DNA of 64,000 bases from Symbiodinium microadriaticum. Its lineage: Eukaryota > Sar > Dinophyceae > Suessiales > Symbiodiniaceae. Made by a program: the position numbers and the translations under genes. Location of the stretch: contig LSRX01000371.1 in the NCBI GenBank assembly GCA_001939145.1, positions 461,375 through 525,374 on the forward strand, written 5' to 3'. Below the pieces are notes generated by a model. The model was not told the DNA's origin and did not search any database. It worked only from the letters and a program-made list of their open reading frames with translations. Numbering within the stretch: the stretch's first letter is position 1; every line of letters starts with the position of its first letter. Below, piece by piece: positions 23,201 to 36,200 of the stretch.

Positions 23201-26200
23201 AAGACCTTGGCAGCTCAGGACATGGCCTGACCGGTAAACGCCTGGATGATTCACACTTCGTGTCGTACCAGCTGAACAGTTTTGGCGGGCGCTCCGCTGC
23301 GATCGCTGCGAGATCTTGGAAACAAGGCCACGCCCAGTTCTAGTTCGAAAACGAACGGGCCTTTGCACGAATTGTTGCTCGTATATACCGGAATACAGGG
23401 AAATCAACAGACCGTTGAGAAAAATGCACAGCAGTCTCGAGCCGCTCCAATGACCGGTCCCCTTGTGAAACATTGGCAGGATCGCTTGTCCAAAGCCTTT
23501 GATCAACCTGCTGCAATCGCATGTCATTGCGCATGGACGCACAAGTTGGTGAGACGGAATTCGACACCCGGTTGCAGCATCCATTCCATGCTGAGGTGCC
23601 ACGGCGGCTTCACACGCCGACAACTGACTGGCCTTCTTTGGCTTTAGCTTGAGCCTTGTGAGCTGCCGGAGCATCTGGGACCGGGGCAGATGCTGCCGTG
23701 GGACTTGCATCAGGCGAGTGCGCACTGTCCTCCTCCACCTCCTCCGCACCTTGCGCTCCAACACTGTAGGGTGAGCTCCCGAGGTTGTCGTCTGGCGCGG
23801 ATTTGTTGCCAGAACCCTGGCTCACTCCACTTTGATGGCTCGCAGAGCCATGCATTGCGGATCCTCCCATCATGGATGCAAGCGCCCCCTGCTGGTTTCG
23901 AACTCCGAGCTTGACAGCTATGTCGAAGACCAGTCTCTCGATCTCATCAAACCTCTTGTCTGTGCTCCTCTGCAGCACGGCGACAGCACTGTCATCCTCC
24001 TCTGCAGTTGGAGGCCATGGTAGCTGGGGGGATGCCAGGCCACCATAGCGCTGGACCCTATCAAGTTGGATCGACGGATGGTTCAAGTAGTCATACTGCC
24101 CCTCGGAGGTTGCAAGACCTCCCTTGGGGCCTGCATCACCTTCGTCAAGCTCACACGGCTCTTCAAGGCGCAAGGAATTCACAAACCTCGTCCATCGCTT
24201 TGTGGAAATCATGGGCATGGCACTTTCGAAGATGATGGTGCCTCGGGTCAGCCGTGCATAGCCCAGGGCATCCTTGGAGATCGCTATGTATCGCTGGCAA
24301 AGTTGCGCCACCATCAAGTTCCTGAGTAGTGAGCCGGAGTCAACCCGAACAAGCCATGCTCATGTGCTTCGGAGAACTTTTGCAGCTAAGGTTCATGAAG
24401 TACACATGCCAGAAGGAAGCGAAGGCGATCACAAACCATTTTAGGAGTGGCTCGTTCTCAACCGCAATTTCACCGTAGTTATTTGCACCGTACACGTTGA
24501 GTCCCATTGAGAGCAGGGCCTGAAATGCTGCCGGCCAGTTGTAGAAGTCCCTCATCTGAATGCCGCCGTCAAGCCCAGACTGTGGCAAGCAAGCAATCGC
24601 AGAAGCGAAAGCTGTCGCCAAGAAAAGCAAGGCCCCGATGTAGACAACGAACTCCCACCAAAACCGTGTGCAGATCACGGCGAAGCAGCTCAAGTGGATG
24701 TTGAAGTGGACTAACTCAAAGGCCAAAACAAAGTACAAGAGCATAGGGATGCAGGACACTCGATCGTACCAAACCGACAGGTCACAGAAGAACTGCCCAA
24801 ATGCACAACAGCTTGTCAACCACTGGTCGCTGACTTGCAAGCAATGCAGAAAGGGCTCCATGCCCAACATGGTCAGCAAGAAGAGCACAAGAACAAACTC
24901 GATGAACTCTTGCCTTGAGACGAGCAAATAGGTGGGCACTCTGCAGCACCAGACGCACGGCGAGGTCTTGCCGCTTGCGCAAGCTCGAAGGATCTGGTAC
25001 ATGTGTTTGGCGAAAAGCTGTCCCAAGCTGAAGACGTACATAAATGCCTTAGAATTTGAGCGGCTGCTATTACACCTTCCGGGATCTGTGCACGAGCCTG
25101 CATGTAAGAGCCTGTATACGCTTGCATTACAAGCTGCTCGGCAGCCAATTAAGGCCCAGCGCGAATCGCCTTCAGGATCGTCGGACAGGATACCATACTG
25201 CAACCCAACGATGAAGTTGGCTAGGGTGAGGATGAACCACATCTTCGTGCCGACGAAGGCGAAGCCGCACATTCGAGTCCACAGCAGATCCGCCGCAAAG
25301 GCTGGGCAGGAGTGACAAACGATTTCAGGATCACTGTGTTGAATCAGCGCATGCAAAGAAGGAGTCAAATGGCCGTTGTCGTCGACCAGCCTGGGCTCAG
25401 AATTCGCTATGCTTCCCGCACTGTCCGCCACCCACGATGGGTCACAAACTAGCATCGCGATTGTTAGACGCAACCTCAGAAACCGTACGGCTGTCTGTGG
25501 TTTGCTGCCTGGACACAAAGAGCCGATGTAGTAGTTGACGCGACGCATACCTCCTTTGATCTTCTTGGACTTCCAAACCAGACCTGTGGAACAAGCGCAG
25601 GCCAACACTCAACACTTCTAGCCAGAAATGCAGCATGCCGAGGTGATACAATGTGATCTGCTTGCAGCGAAGCCGCCATCTAGAAGGTGGCTCAGAAGTG
25701 TGGGTGCCTGCCGACACAGCAGCTGGATGATATCCGGGTGCCGCGCGAAGAGGCCCTTCATGCTGTAGTAGTAAGACGATCGGTCTGCACGGATCGTGAG
25801 CAGCTCCTCAAGAATGGCCTGTGCGGACCTTAGCGCACCTGTCTCGATGGCCCAAACAAGCGGAGAGATGGACTCCGTACCAACCTTGGATCTTCACTGG
25901 ATCGTAAAGCTTGAGATCAAGGTGAGTTTCCTTTTTGATTCTTTCCTTAAAGCAAGCTGGGCTGCCACATCTGCCACTACTGACATGCATGCAAGACCGG
26001 ATCGCACATGCTGTAGTGCTAAGAGTCCCTCATCAGTTTAGGTCGAGGGGCTTGCACTCGCAGCAAAAGTTGCTCTCGCTTACCCCTTGGTGCGGGCGCC
26101 ACAGCTTTCTGCAGTTCCTTTGCCGAGTTCTTGTTGATGGACTGCATCACGGCTGTGGAGCCTTCCGCCAAGGTGCGGGTGAGGATCCTCCCCACCTCGG

Positions 26201-28479
26201 ACGATCCAGCCGTGCGGAATATTAGGGAGGGACCACTGTGCGTACACCCCGTCTTTAAGAGCTAAATGTGTTACCGACTGAATCAAGCCAGGCCGCAAGG
26301 TGAAGGCACCACTGGACTCCCGGCACAATGGATTCGTTGCTGTTGAACTTCTTAACCGTCAACATGATGGCCTCGGTGAAAGGGACGGTCAGGTCCTCTG
26401 GGACACCGTATCCTGCATGTAGAAGCCCTAGGGCGGAAATGTCTCGGACAGCAGTTTTCGTTTTCGTGAAAATGTCGCCCATCACGCGGAGAATGCGCCC
26501 CATGATGTACTGCAATCGAGCGTTGGATGCCTTGAGGTAGTCTTGCGTCTGGACGCAGGTAGCGAAGAGTGTTTCGAAAACCTCCAGCTTGAATTCCGCC
26601 GCGGTATCTTCATCAAGGGACTCTGTGAAGCTTTTCAAATGATTGTAATACATGCCTGGCAGCTGCTTGTTGGCATCCAGCATCTTCTCGATACACGACC
26701 AGAACCAGCTCCAAGCATTTTCATACTTCATGCTCCACTTGGCCTGCAGAAAGGCATGCAGTGTTCGCTCTTATCCTAGAGGTGTGATGACAGATGGACA
26801 GCTATGCCTGCGGGCAGAGCTACAACAAACATCTGCGAACATAGATTTCAGGTTTATGCAACATTGACAAGACGTAGTGACACTACAAGCTGCCGAGGTG
26901 AAAGGTTCTCTCGCGCAAATCCCCAATTCTCCCGGGCCTGCAGCATGGACCTTGGCTGCACAAGGCAAGATCGGCACAGCCAGATAGGCCACGGGCAAAG
27001 AACAAAACATCTGACTGCTCAAACCCAGGCATGAGGCCGCAGGGATGCGAACATGACAGACTTGAAGCCGGGCAGGTCCAGCTGCTCGTGACGTGAATGG
27101 CGCCAAAGAAGTAGCGACAGCACATCACACTCCTCCTGCAACCGATCAATGTTCCCGACGTTGGGCACGAGGCTGTCAAGGGCGATGATCATCTCTGACA
27201 GCCACGGTCGGTCACCCACACCCATGACGGAAGCATTAAATCGTGCCATCTCACCAAAACTAGTGGGCACATTCATGTTCTGGGCATTGGTCATGGTCCC
27301 CTCTTTCATGGTCTTGTTGGCCTCGTTACTTGCACGCTCCCCACTTTTCTTTTTCTCCGGAGTCGCGGCCTGCTCCTCGTTCTTTTCAGTCTCCTGTGCT
27401 TCCACTTGGCCCTCCTCTCCCTCCTCACCTTCAGCTAGACCTCCCTCGGCATCGGCCTCTGCTTCCTTGGAATTTTCCTGAACGACCACCCAGCTCGCTT
27501 CGAGGATCTTCAGGTTTGCCTTGTAGAACTCGCGTGTGTGTTGATATGATGCACCCACTGCATCCACAAGCCGTGTGACGCCGTACTGGAACTCCGGAGT
27601 CATCATGCCACCCAACTTGGACGCACAGAACTCAATCAAGAGCCCCTTGAAAGTCTCTATCTCTGCAGCACTGATGTCCTGATTCATGTGCCGCAGGGCA
27701 AGGTACTCCAGCTGGCCTGTGAACATCGACTGGTCGTGCATGGATGCTAACAGCCCATTCAGCTTCGACCATACCGTACTGGCTCGTTTCTGCATGTGCT
27801 CCGTCTTCGGGATTGCGGCAGAAACCTTGTGAAGGAACTCTTCGGCGGCCGCTTTGGGAGTTCCACAGCGGCGCTCCAAATTCTCCCACCCATTTCTCAC
27901 CTGTCAATGCTGGACAGTAAACTGCTGCCCAAGCGTGTCTGCACAGACTCTTCCGCGACTACGGCTACAGCTCGTTGGCAACTTGTAATCTCAACCAGCG
28001 CGCAGTTTCCACATCACACTTCCTAGCATCTTAGCTTGTCGTGACTGTGACGCCCTTCCGCCGACCCCCCACACGCACAATTTGCCGTGGAAAAGACTAA
28101 GCCCAACACCCATCTCATTTCCAGACCTCTGGCACCGGCACGGCTACTTACAAGACTCAACAACGGGCCTCTCCAATCGAGTACTCATCAAGCTCGAAAG
28201 GTTCGAGCAAGTCCAAGGCTTCCATCGCTAGGCGATTTGGAGCCACTGCTCTCCATGAGCCGACTTCATTGACGGCTGCAGATGCACAGAGTCAAAGCAG
28301 GAAAGCATCAGCTCGCTTAAACCTACGGTCACGCCGCTAGGGCAGCATCTCGACTCCTAGCTCACAATCCGCCGAGTGGCCGCAACTTTCGCGCCCTTCG
28401 AGACACAAAGCTCCACTGTGCTCTCCCCCAGTCCGCTGGCACCACCAGTTACGGCGATCACGGCACCTTCAAGCTTCAT
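20241..28479 (-). CDS. HSD17B10: Short-chain dehydrogenase, HSD17B10 (3-hydroxyacyl-CoA dehydrogenase type 2) family
   Basis: The NAD-binding N-terminus is an exon at 28479-28381 starting [18 protein letters not shown], with the glycine-rich loop at 28449-28426. After a 5.2-kb intron the protein resumes at 23205-23131 ([19 protein letters not shown]), 22984-22895 ([18 protein letters not shown] to SCAG), 22682-22578 ([18 protein letters not shown]), about 22160-22116 ([12 protein letters not shown]), about 21185-21160 (VASVAAQDG, catalytic Ser region), about 21090-21065 (QIAYAAG), 20972-20850 ([19 protein letters not shown] to LPGVFDTPM), 20665-20612, 20483-20385 ([18 protein letters not shown]), and a last exon ([15 protein letters not shown]) with stop at 20241. 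Joining the exons restores the YxxxK motif as YAAGK. The family oxidises short-chain hydroxyacyl-CoAs or steroids in mitochondria; in animals it is also a subunit of RNase P. Intron 1 contains the whole globin-channel gene on the same strand. Confidence 0.85.
20492..20504 (+). repeat. Poly-G tract
   Basis: Thirteen consecutive G residues just upstream (minus-strand sense) of the penultimate dehydrogenase exon, in an intron. A likely length-error site in any assembly. Confidence 0.95.
23610..27900 (-). CDS. Globin-TRP-like channel fusion protein
   Basis: One gene joins globin modules to a polytopic channel. Exons: 27900-27025, 26743-26294, 26195-26052, 25884-25677, 25583-25517, from 25390 (further introns likely to about 24365), and 24321-23610. 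Splice phases agree at every join I could set. Exon 1 carries a globin-like unit with F-helix [14 protein letters not shown] and a second unit with [17 protein letters not shown]. Exon 2 carries a clear globin with [17 protein letters not shown], whose His is the likely proximal heme ligand. Exons 3-4 join as [20 protein letters not shown] and lead into [13 protein letters not shown], a block I recognise from a large dinoflagellate channel family. Exon 5 gives [20 protein letters not shown]. Then come hydrophobic spans ([52 protein letters not shown]), a pore-like [20 protein letters not shown], the last helix [17 protein letters not shown], and a cytoplasmic tail. No clear start codon was found; exon 1 begins at an AG acceptor, so a 5' exon or trans-splicing is likely. 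Confidence 0.82.
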
Positions 28480-30250
28480 GACCTCGCATCGAGATGTGCT
28501 GTGCTTACTACAAGCTCTTGGAAGTGGCAGAGAGTAGGAGCGGTTTAGGTCTGGCCTCCAAAGCGCTGATCGGCGACCCGTCAGAAGTCCTACGCCCTAC
28601 GCCCTACGCTTCTGCAAAATTGTCTGCGAGCTTTCCAGGGACGCACGAACACGGCTGCATTTATCTACCCTTCAGGAAGAAAACGGCCACACAAGCTGCA
28701 AAAAGTCGGCAGCACTTCGTGCTGTGGATTCCGGTGGGTTCCGCCTCATGCACCGGGGCCGGTACAGGCATGCGTGCTGCTTAAAGTGCCAGGCAAACGA
28801 AACCGACATGACATGTGCGAGCGAGTGATGGAAGGATGTCCTGGTTGCTGGGTTCCCAGGCGTTTGTGCTCTCGGAAGCCGAAGCCTCCGAAGACAAGTG
28901 CTAAACATCCACGTCTCTCACGGCAGCTTATGACGCACACGGCCAATAGCGCAGCTTGCACCAAGCCATGCCTTTGCAAGGAGGTGCGCAGGGATGCTGG
29001 ATGCCCCAGGCAACACCTAATTTTCGAAGCATACCGCGTGCCGCAAATACAACTACCTGCTAGTACCGGACCCGAACCACAAAGGGTGTGGGTAGAGCAA
29101 AAACCATCCCCGATATCCACACGAATATGCAAACACCAGCCGCTACACAGCGCATACAGCGCAGCCACGTGCACTCATGCATTGGTTATATGTATGTGTA
29201 TAGCGTATACAAAATACATTTATATTTATATACACACACAAACTTCGTTACAAAACGCAAAAGCCAAACTCACAAACCAACCAAACGAACGAACACACGA
29301 GCCAGTAACCAAACAAACAGACAGACAGGCATAAATGTACGAACATACATAGTCCTACCTACATACATGCATACCTACCTACATGCATAGACATACTTCA
29401 CTTGCACTAGTTCATGAAGTTCATTCATTCCGCCAGCCAGTCAGTCGGTCAGTCAGTCGCGCACGCACAAAACGAACAAAAACAAATAAACAAAGGCTCA
29501 AACAACCAAACAAAGCAAACGAACACATAAACAAATGAACACAACACACACACACACACGCACATGCTCGCACACAGACACACACACACACACACACACG
29601 CACATGCTCGCACAGACACACACACACACACACACACGCGCACGCGCACACAAACAGGCAAACAGCAATGCGAACAGCAATGCGGTCAACACATCAAACA
29701 AAAAACAAACAACCGTCTGGACGGCCGGCAATCCTCACCCTGATAACATCTGTACCTTCCCCATTAAGAGCTGCAGAAGAAGACATGAAGCTTTGTTTCT
29801 ATGAAAGTAGAGATGCACGACATGAATGCTAAATGACGAGCAGCAGCCTTTATCTGTGAGAACGGAATCTGCGGGCAGCACTTTTAGAGACTTCCTGGTG
29901 ATGCCGGGCTTTCTGCAGACAGGACCTCACGGGGGCAAAGTGGCCGATCAGATTGCAAATGCTCCGCACCAGCACATTATCACAAGTCAGATGCTGCAGG
30001 CTAAGAAAGATAGCAATGAAAGTCCACGTCGTGAGCATGCACTGGCACATAAGTAACGCTCACTCGAAGAATAGGGATGCGCTTCTGGGCGCTTGGAACG
30101 CGGCATTCCCCATGGCACCTCAATCAAAGCCCGCATCACACCATACCAACCAAACAAGAAAACAAACAAACAAACGGAGTTCTTGCAATGCACAGGTCGA
30201 GCACAAGTTGGCCAATAAATGCAAGTTGCTGCTTGATGATCTTGTAACAA
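28480..30250. other. No gene recognised; CA-rich repeats
   Basis: Between the first dehydrogenase exon and the last RAD5-like RING exon. Contains simple repeats (next entry) and short frames on both strands without motifs. If the helicase is one gene, this is part of its long intron. Confidence 0.4.
29174..29660. repeat. Mixed simple repeats (CA, AAAC, TACC, TCAG)
   Basis: Short runs of AT/CA (29215-29245), AACC/AAAC and ACAG (29270-29330), TACATACC (29345-29395), CAGT (29433-29456), AAAC (29467-29530) and long CA tracts (29546-29640) with recurring CGCACATGCTCGCACA blocks at about 29558, 29599 and nearby. Confidence 0.9.
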
Positions 30251-33200
30251 CACTCGCGACAGAAGATGTGGCCGCACGGCCTGGGCAGCTGCCGTGCTAA
30301 AGTAGCATTCTGTCCGACCCAGCCGCATGCGAGATTCCCTTGGCCCCGATGTTACGATGAAGGGAACATCTGAAGCACCGAGAGCAAAGCGTCAAGGTTG
30401 GATCTTGCGGTGTGTCGTAGCCTCGAAACACTAGCACAGAAACACTGCAACAGACAAACAGGCAGACAAGCACACGCACACCTACATCCAATGCCAGGCT
30501 TGCATGAGGACCGTGCATATTGCGCAGTCATTGTGCTCCCCATTTCGAATCTCCTCCCGCGCTGTGAAAGTCTTGGGGGCCAGTCTTCGTGGGCACATGT
30601 TCGGTTGATGGTTCGACCCGCTGAGTCACAAGTTTCACGGCTTCACAGACAAAAATATACCGTGCTCACACAACGAAGAGTCAGGAGCACCTGGGCACAT
30701 AAAAGCAACAGCAAGTGACTCCTGGAGGAGAGTTGCCACGTAGGCCTCAGAGACTTCTTCCCCACTGACCTCGGCGAGGTACCGCCTGGCCCACAGGATA
30801 TCTCTTGCGAAAAACTCCTTAACTACTTGCTAGCACGTTAGCCGGCTACCTGGGAGCTCTTGGGTCTCTATCTGCAGTGATAGGATCACGGACAAGATGT
30901 GTTCGGCGTTCTAGGAAGCGATACAACTGGTCTTCTGGCCTCTGGTCCACTGGCATCTCGGCAAACCAATCCGCTCAGGCTGACAACATAAGGCTCCACT
31001 CCAGTACTCTCGGCTGTCATTTTGCAGCTGCGCGGCACTTGAATTTGTACTTCCGCAAGCTGCTCGAGCTTTTGGTGTGAAGCCGTTTTTTTGCGGGCAC
31101 AAATGTTCCGGTCCCGAAGGCTGTTAGGCAGCCATCTAACCTAGGAATCAACCGGTCTGACAGTCTGACCTACTCAGCGCATGGCACGGCTCAGAGGCCG
31201 TTGAGCCAATTGTGTGTCATCGGCTCTGCATTGTGGCCCGCGGATCACGCTCATATTGTTTGCTGACTTCCTGTATGTTTTTTGTTTCGCTCAGTTTCGC
31301 TACTCCTGTTCTGATTGACCGCTGGCCGCTTCGCAGGCAGCACAGTTGAGACTATCATAGCCCAGCCATGCCAAGCCTCTCCAAGGACTCCATGTCCTCG
31401 TCCTTGCTGCCTGCCCTTGCAAACCTTGGCACAGGTCCAGGCTATCAAGACGTGCTGGGCACAGCTGCACATTCGACTCGCGACCATGCGTCTCCTTCTT
31501 TCCCTCAACATGACTCCAGTGTGCAGGGATACAGTGTTGGGACAGAGCTTTCCGCTTGCCAGTGCGTTCTCGCCGGTCGGCTGGAGGGCTAGAATTTGTA
31601 GTGCGAGCTTCTGCTAATCTTGCCAGACCTGCGTGGTGCACACACAATTCCTCGCCCTGTCATCCAGTGTCAGTATATGGACAGGGCGTGCTAGACGTCT
31701 CCGAATCTGAGCTTCGAGCACCAGGAACGGGTGGCAAAGGGCCTCCGACACAGAATTAACACAAGGCGCTGCCAGCTGCTGGCTGCGAGGTGCGCTCCAT
31801 GCTCATGTGCATGCGGCCAGTTCTGCCACGAACAGAACACTGGCTTGATCAGGGAACACGGCCTGCCGCAACTTCCCGATCAACTGGAGGATGTGGGTAT
31901 ACTTCCTGGGCCCAAGCAGAGCTTTCTCAAAATGACTGCGCCATGGAACGATGAGAGACATGACAGCGGGATGTTTGTAAGCAGAATGCGAAAGCACCTC
32001 TCCCTTCTCCACGAAGGTGTCAAACCTCGGTCGCATGAAACCATCGAATCCATCGAAGCAGGTCAGCTCTGCATCTGCGGCTTATGAAAACTCGGCAGAT
32101 CCATTGCTCACCGACGGCACACTCATTGAATGTGCCCCGCCAGCGTTCGCTAGCGCAAAGATGGTACGAGCTCAAAAGCAGCCTCTTGGGACGGCGCTCC
32201 GTCTTCGCCTTCCGCCACAGAGTGTCGTAGAAGTCCCTCTCCGCTGGCGAGAGCTCCAAGTGCTGTACCTCCATGCAGCTAAACCCTTTTGCCTAAACGC
32301 TAAACCCCACGATCCATACAATCTGAAAGCAGGGGCACATGAACGTGCTTCATGGGCAGCTTCAGCAGTGGCTCTCCTGTTTGCGGGTTAACCTCAGAGC
32401 ACAGAGAATAAGACCACCCGAAGCAAAGGGATTGTCATCAGTATCCCTCTACATGTCCAAATCTCGATCAGCCCAGCGGATCAACTCTTTCCACATCTGT
32501 TGCTCTTCTGCCGACTTCTTGGGGAGTTATTACATCACATCAGGGCACAGGTGAAATGGGCAAACCAATTTTGCTTGCCATGCCCTTATCAGGGCATCTG
32601 ACATGAAGTGCTTTGGTTGTGCTCTGCATGGGCATGACAAAACAAGTAGATCATCATGACAGCTCTAGAAGGCGTAAAGCTGCCACTAAAGGTCACCACC
32701 AAAGCAGAAACACTGCCCAACAACTCCAAAGTTAACATCTTACCGAGGCCACCAAGGTATGGTGTATCGCGTTTACTGTAGAGTTGCCGTGGCAAGTCTC
32801 CATTAGTTCCAGACTGCGCCTGCCTGCAGCGTTCTCAGATAATTGGCTTGAGCACACAGGCCGGAAAATCTTCCGAGTGTGAGACAATGCGGCTTCACCA
32901 GTCTTGCCTCTCCAGTTAGTCTTCGCAGTTTTGCCATCTGCCGGGCAATGGATGAGCCTATCCCGAGCGTAAGCCCATCCCCGAATTAACTGCAGCTCGG
33001 GTATGCATGAAACGGTGCGAGGCTTTGCCTAACCACACCACCTCAACCCGATTGGCTGAGAAGCTATCACTTCACTTGCCTCGGAGTCAGCCAGAAATTG
33101 CAGTCACGAACAGCAGACCACTAAACTTCGTGCATCTCCCAATCTGCCTGCTGAACCCCGACATCATCCAGCATTTCAGTTGCAGCGATGTGCACGTTGC

Positions 33201-36200
33201 AGACCAGCCGCTTGCCATCATCATCCGAACGAACTCATCATAGTTGATGAGCCCGTCCCCATCAAGATCGGCTTCCCGGATCATCTCATCCACCTTGCAG
33301 GTGTGCCGATTCTCTGTTCTGCCTGCACACTGGGCCGAACCGTTCCCCACGTGTGCACGGGCATCTTGCTACAGGCCTCAGTGTCGTTGAGTTTCTCGCC
33401 CAAGTTCCTGAAGAAAGGGCCGCGAGGACAAGACGGCTTGGCTGCTCGTTGTCCAGGGGCATCAACACGGGCATGCTGTTGGACAGGGAATTAGAGAGAC
33501 GAAGAGAATGACACGCCAATACACATGCAGATGAAAGTGAGCGCACGTGCATTCAGACACTGCCGATGCTTGCCGGGGCCAGTACGTCATGGATGTTCGA
33601 AGCTCGCTAGCAGAAATGAAGCCATCGCGATCGCGATCAAAGACCTCCGCAAAGCTTCAACTACAAGAGGACATCACGGGGTAAACCGTGCACCGAGCAC
33701 ATCGGAGGTATGCAGAGGCCTTGAACGCTTCGATGAGTTCTTCTTCCGTGTCTGTCTCCTCTTAAAGGAGCAGGAGCAGTTGAACGAAGCCACAAAAGAA
33801 CGTCTTCACAGCAAAACGGGGCAACAGGCAACAGGCAGGCTTTCCTTGAGCTTTCTGGACATGAGGGACAGGAAGGTGTGGAAGTCGATGCGCGTGCTGA
33901 GAGGGCAAAGGCTTTGCTTTATTCTTCTGCGAACCCATACTGACATAGCGAGCACAAACATACACACGCGCATACATGAAACACACACACACATACATAC
34001 ACATACACATGCACGTATACACATACATAAACTTGTACTGAATGTGTATCTGAATCTGCAGCCTCGCAGACCTGACATAATGCAACATGGCACGGCATGA
34101 TGTATGTACACATGCGTGCGAGGGTGGGTGTGTGTGTGTGTGTGTGCGTGTGTGCTTGACATATAACAACAAGAGCAGCAATGACTATAAAAAACAGGAG
34201 GGGGATACCAGGAAGAACTAAAACGAACTACTCATGAGCGCCTAAGTACATTTGATGCATGCGTACACATGCGCGAGTATACCTGTATGGAAAGCATGTT
34301 ATATATATATATATATGTGTGTGTGTATGTATGTATGTATGTATGTATGTATGCATGTATGCATGAGGGTATGTACATATGTATACATAACATACATATA
34401 CACATATACACACAGACATAAGCACCTGCACACACATACATACCTGCCTACCGACAGCCTACCTACCACATATAGCTTGCAGACATGCATACATGCATGC
34501 ATACGTACATATACATCCTCCATCCATGCATCCATCCATGCATCCACCCATCCATACATACATTACACACAAACACAAAGATTACGAATACATGCAGTCA
34601 AACATGCACACGTACCGGCATGCAGGCGCATACGTATATGCTTAAACACATGGTGCATAAATGCAAAGCTGCCTACATGCATACAGCGGTACACGCATGA
34701 ATGCACACATACATACGTGGCACGATGCCAAAGTACGTACGTACGTACATATGCACGTACGTACGAAACATACGTACCTGGAAGCGCAGTGCCGTGGTGG
34801 TAGTTACTGGTAGTTGTTGTTGTGGCTGCTGCCGTGGTTGTGGTTGTTCTTCTTCTTTTTCTTCTTCTTCTTCGTCTTCTTCTTCTTCTTGCTGCGGCTG
34901 CCGCTGCTGCTCTTGTTCTTCTTTCTCTTCTTATTCACGGTGGGGTGTTATAATATGATGACAGACGGGGTTGCCGGAAGTTTCCTGATTCCCCCTCAAC
35001 GTCGGATGCTGTTGGGATCTGAGGCGGAGTTATCTATTTAATGTGTGTATATGTACCTGTGTACATATCCGTACATATATATATATATATGTACATGCAT
35101 ACATACATATGATACATATGTATTCATTCTGTTGGTTTGTTGGTTTCTTTGTCTACATAATATACTATATACAAGCCTGCAGATAGCAGGTACACACCTG
35201 ACATCTGATGATGTTTTGCACGTATGGTGGATGTAAGAGATCGCAGTAACGGCAGGCCGAGAGGCTCATGCTCCCCGTCACCACCAATCCAGTCTTGCAG
35301 CTCTTGTTCAGTCGGGTTTTGGCCAAGCGAACCTTCAGAAAGGACAGCCACAGTCGTCCTCTAGAGCACTGAAACTCGTGTGGAGCTCGGTAGGCAACGA
35401 AAGCTTGCAAACTGTCCAAGTCAAGCCGAGACTCTGAGCAAAGTCCCAAACTCCTGCAAGAAGAACCAGCTCACACGTGCAAAACGAAGATCCAAGGTTC
35501 TAGCTTCTGCCAGGTGTGCGCATGTCCTTCAAGGATAGCTTGTCATCCTTGTCCTCGTCAAAGAGCTTGAAAGTCTCGTAGAACTCGCCTCGAGTCGGAT
35601 GCTAATGTTTTTTGACACGCTACGAACTGGCTGACAAAAGGATACCCTTCTTTCGGAGACCCGATGTAATTACAATGATACTCGCAGTGTGTTGTTGCTA
35701 CACAGCATGAACCACATTCGAGGAGCAGTTGAAGAGACATAAAGCTATTCTCTGAGGGCAAGGTGCTGATCTGCTCGCGCACGAGCGCATCAGCCATGAT
35801 TAGATCCAGGTGTGGCTGACAGTCAAAGCTGCTTTGAGCCCAGCTTTTCCGCGAGCACTGTTGAACTCTTGTTTCCCTGCACTGCAGGGCTTCAAGGCGC
35901 ATTTCTTTCATGGTGCGTCCTTAAGTCACCAGGGTTGACATACGTGCTAAGCTGGATGCAGTGGATTTCGTCCGCCGTAGAATCAACGGTGTCACCTCAC
36001 CCCAGCTGGCTCTCGCAGAAAGAAGCTGTTGTAGGCGTAGGTACAGTACATTGTGACGTCGTAGGTTAACTTGTCGAATCAAAACAATGCAGATCGCCTC
36101 GCTGTCGCTGCAAATGCTACAGCTCGGTATTCTTCAGAATAGAGCCCGCCCCTCGGCCCCGGACAATGCGCCGAGCAGTGTCCAGTGCCTGTGTCATGGC

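Noticed and set aside
23610-27900. Treating the globin exons and the channel exons as two genes
   Set aside because: The 26195-26052 exon ends LLLRVQ in phase with VGTESISP at 25884, and no stop, start or spacer separates them, so one gene is the simpler reading.
34232-34803. Frames up to 183 residues rich in Tyr, His and Thr
   Set aside because: Tetranucleotide repeat translations inside an intron of the calmodulin-like gene.
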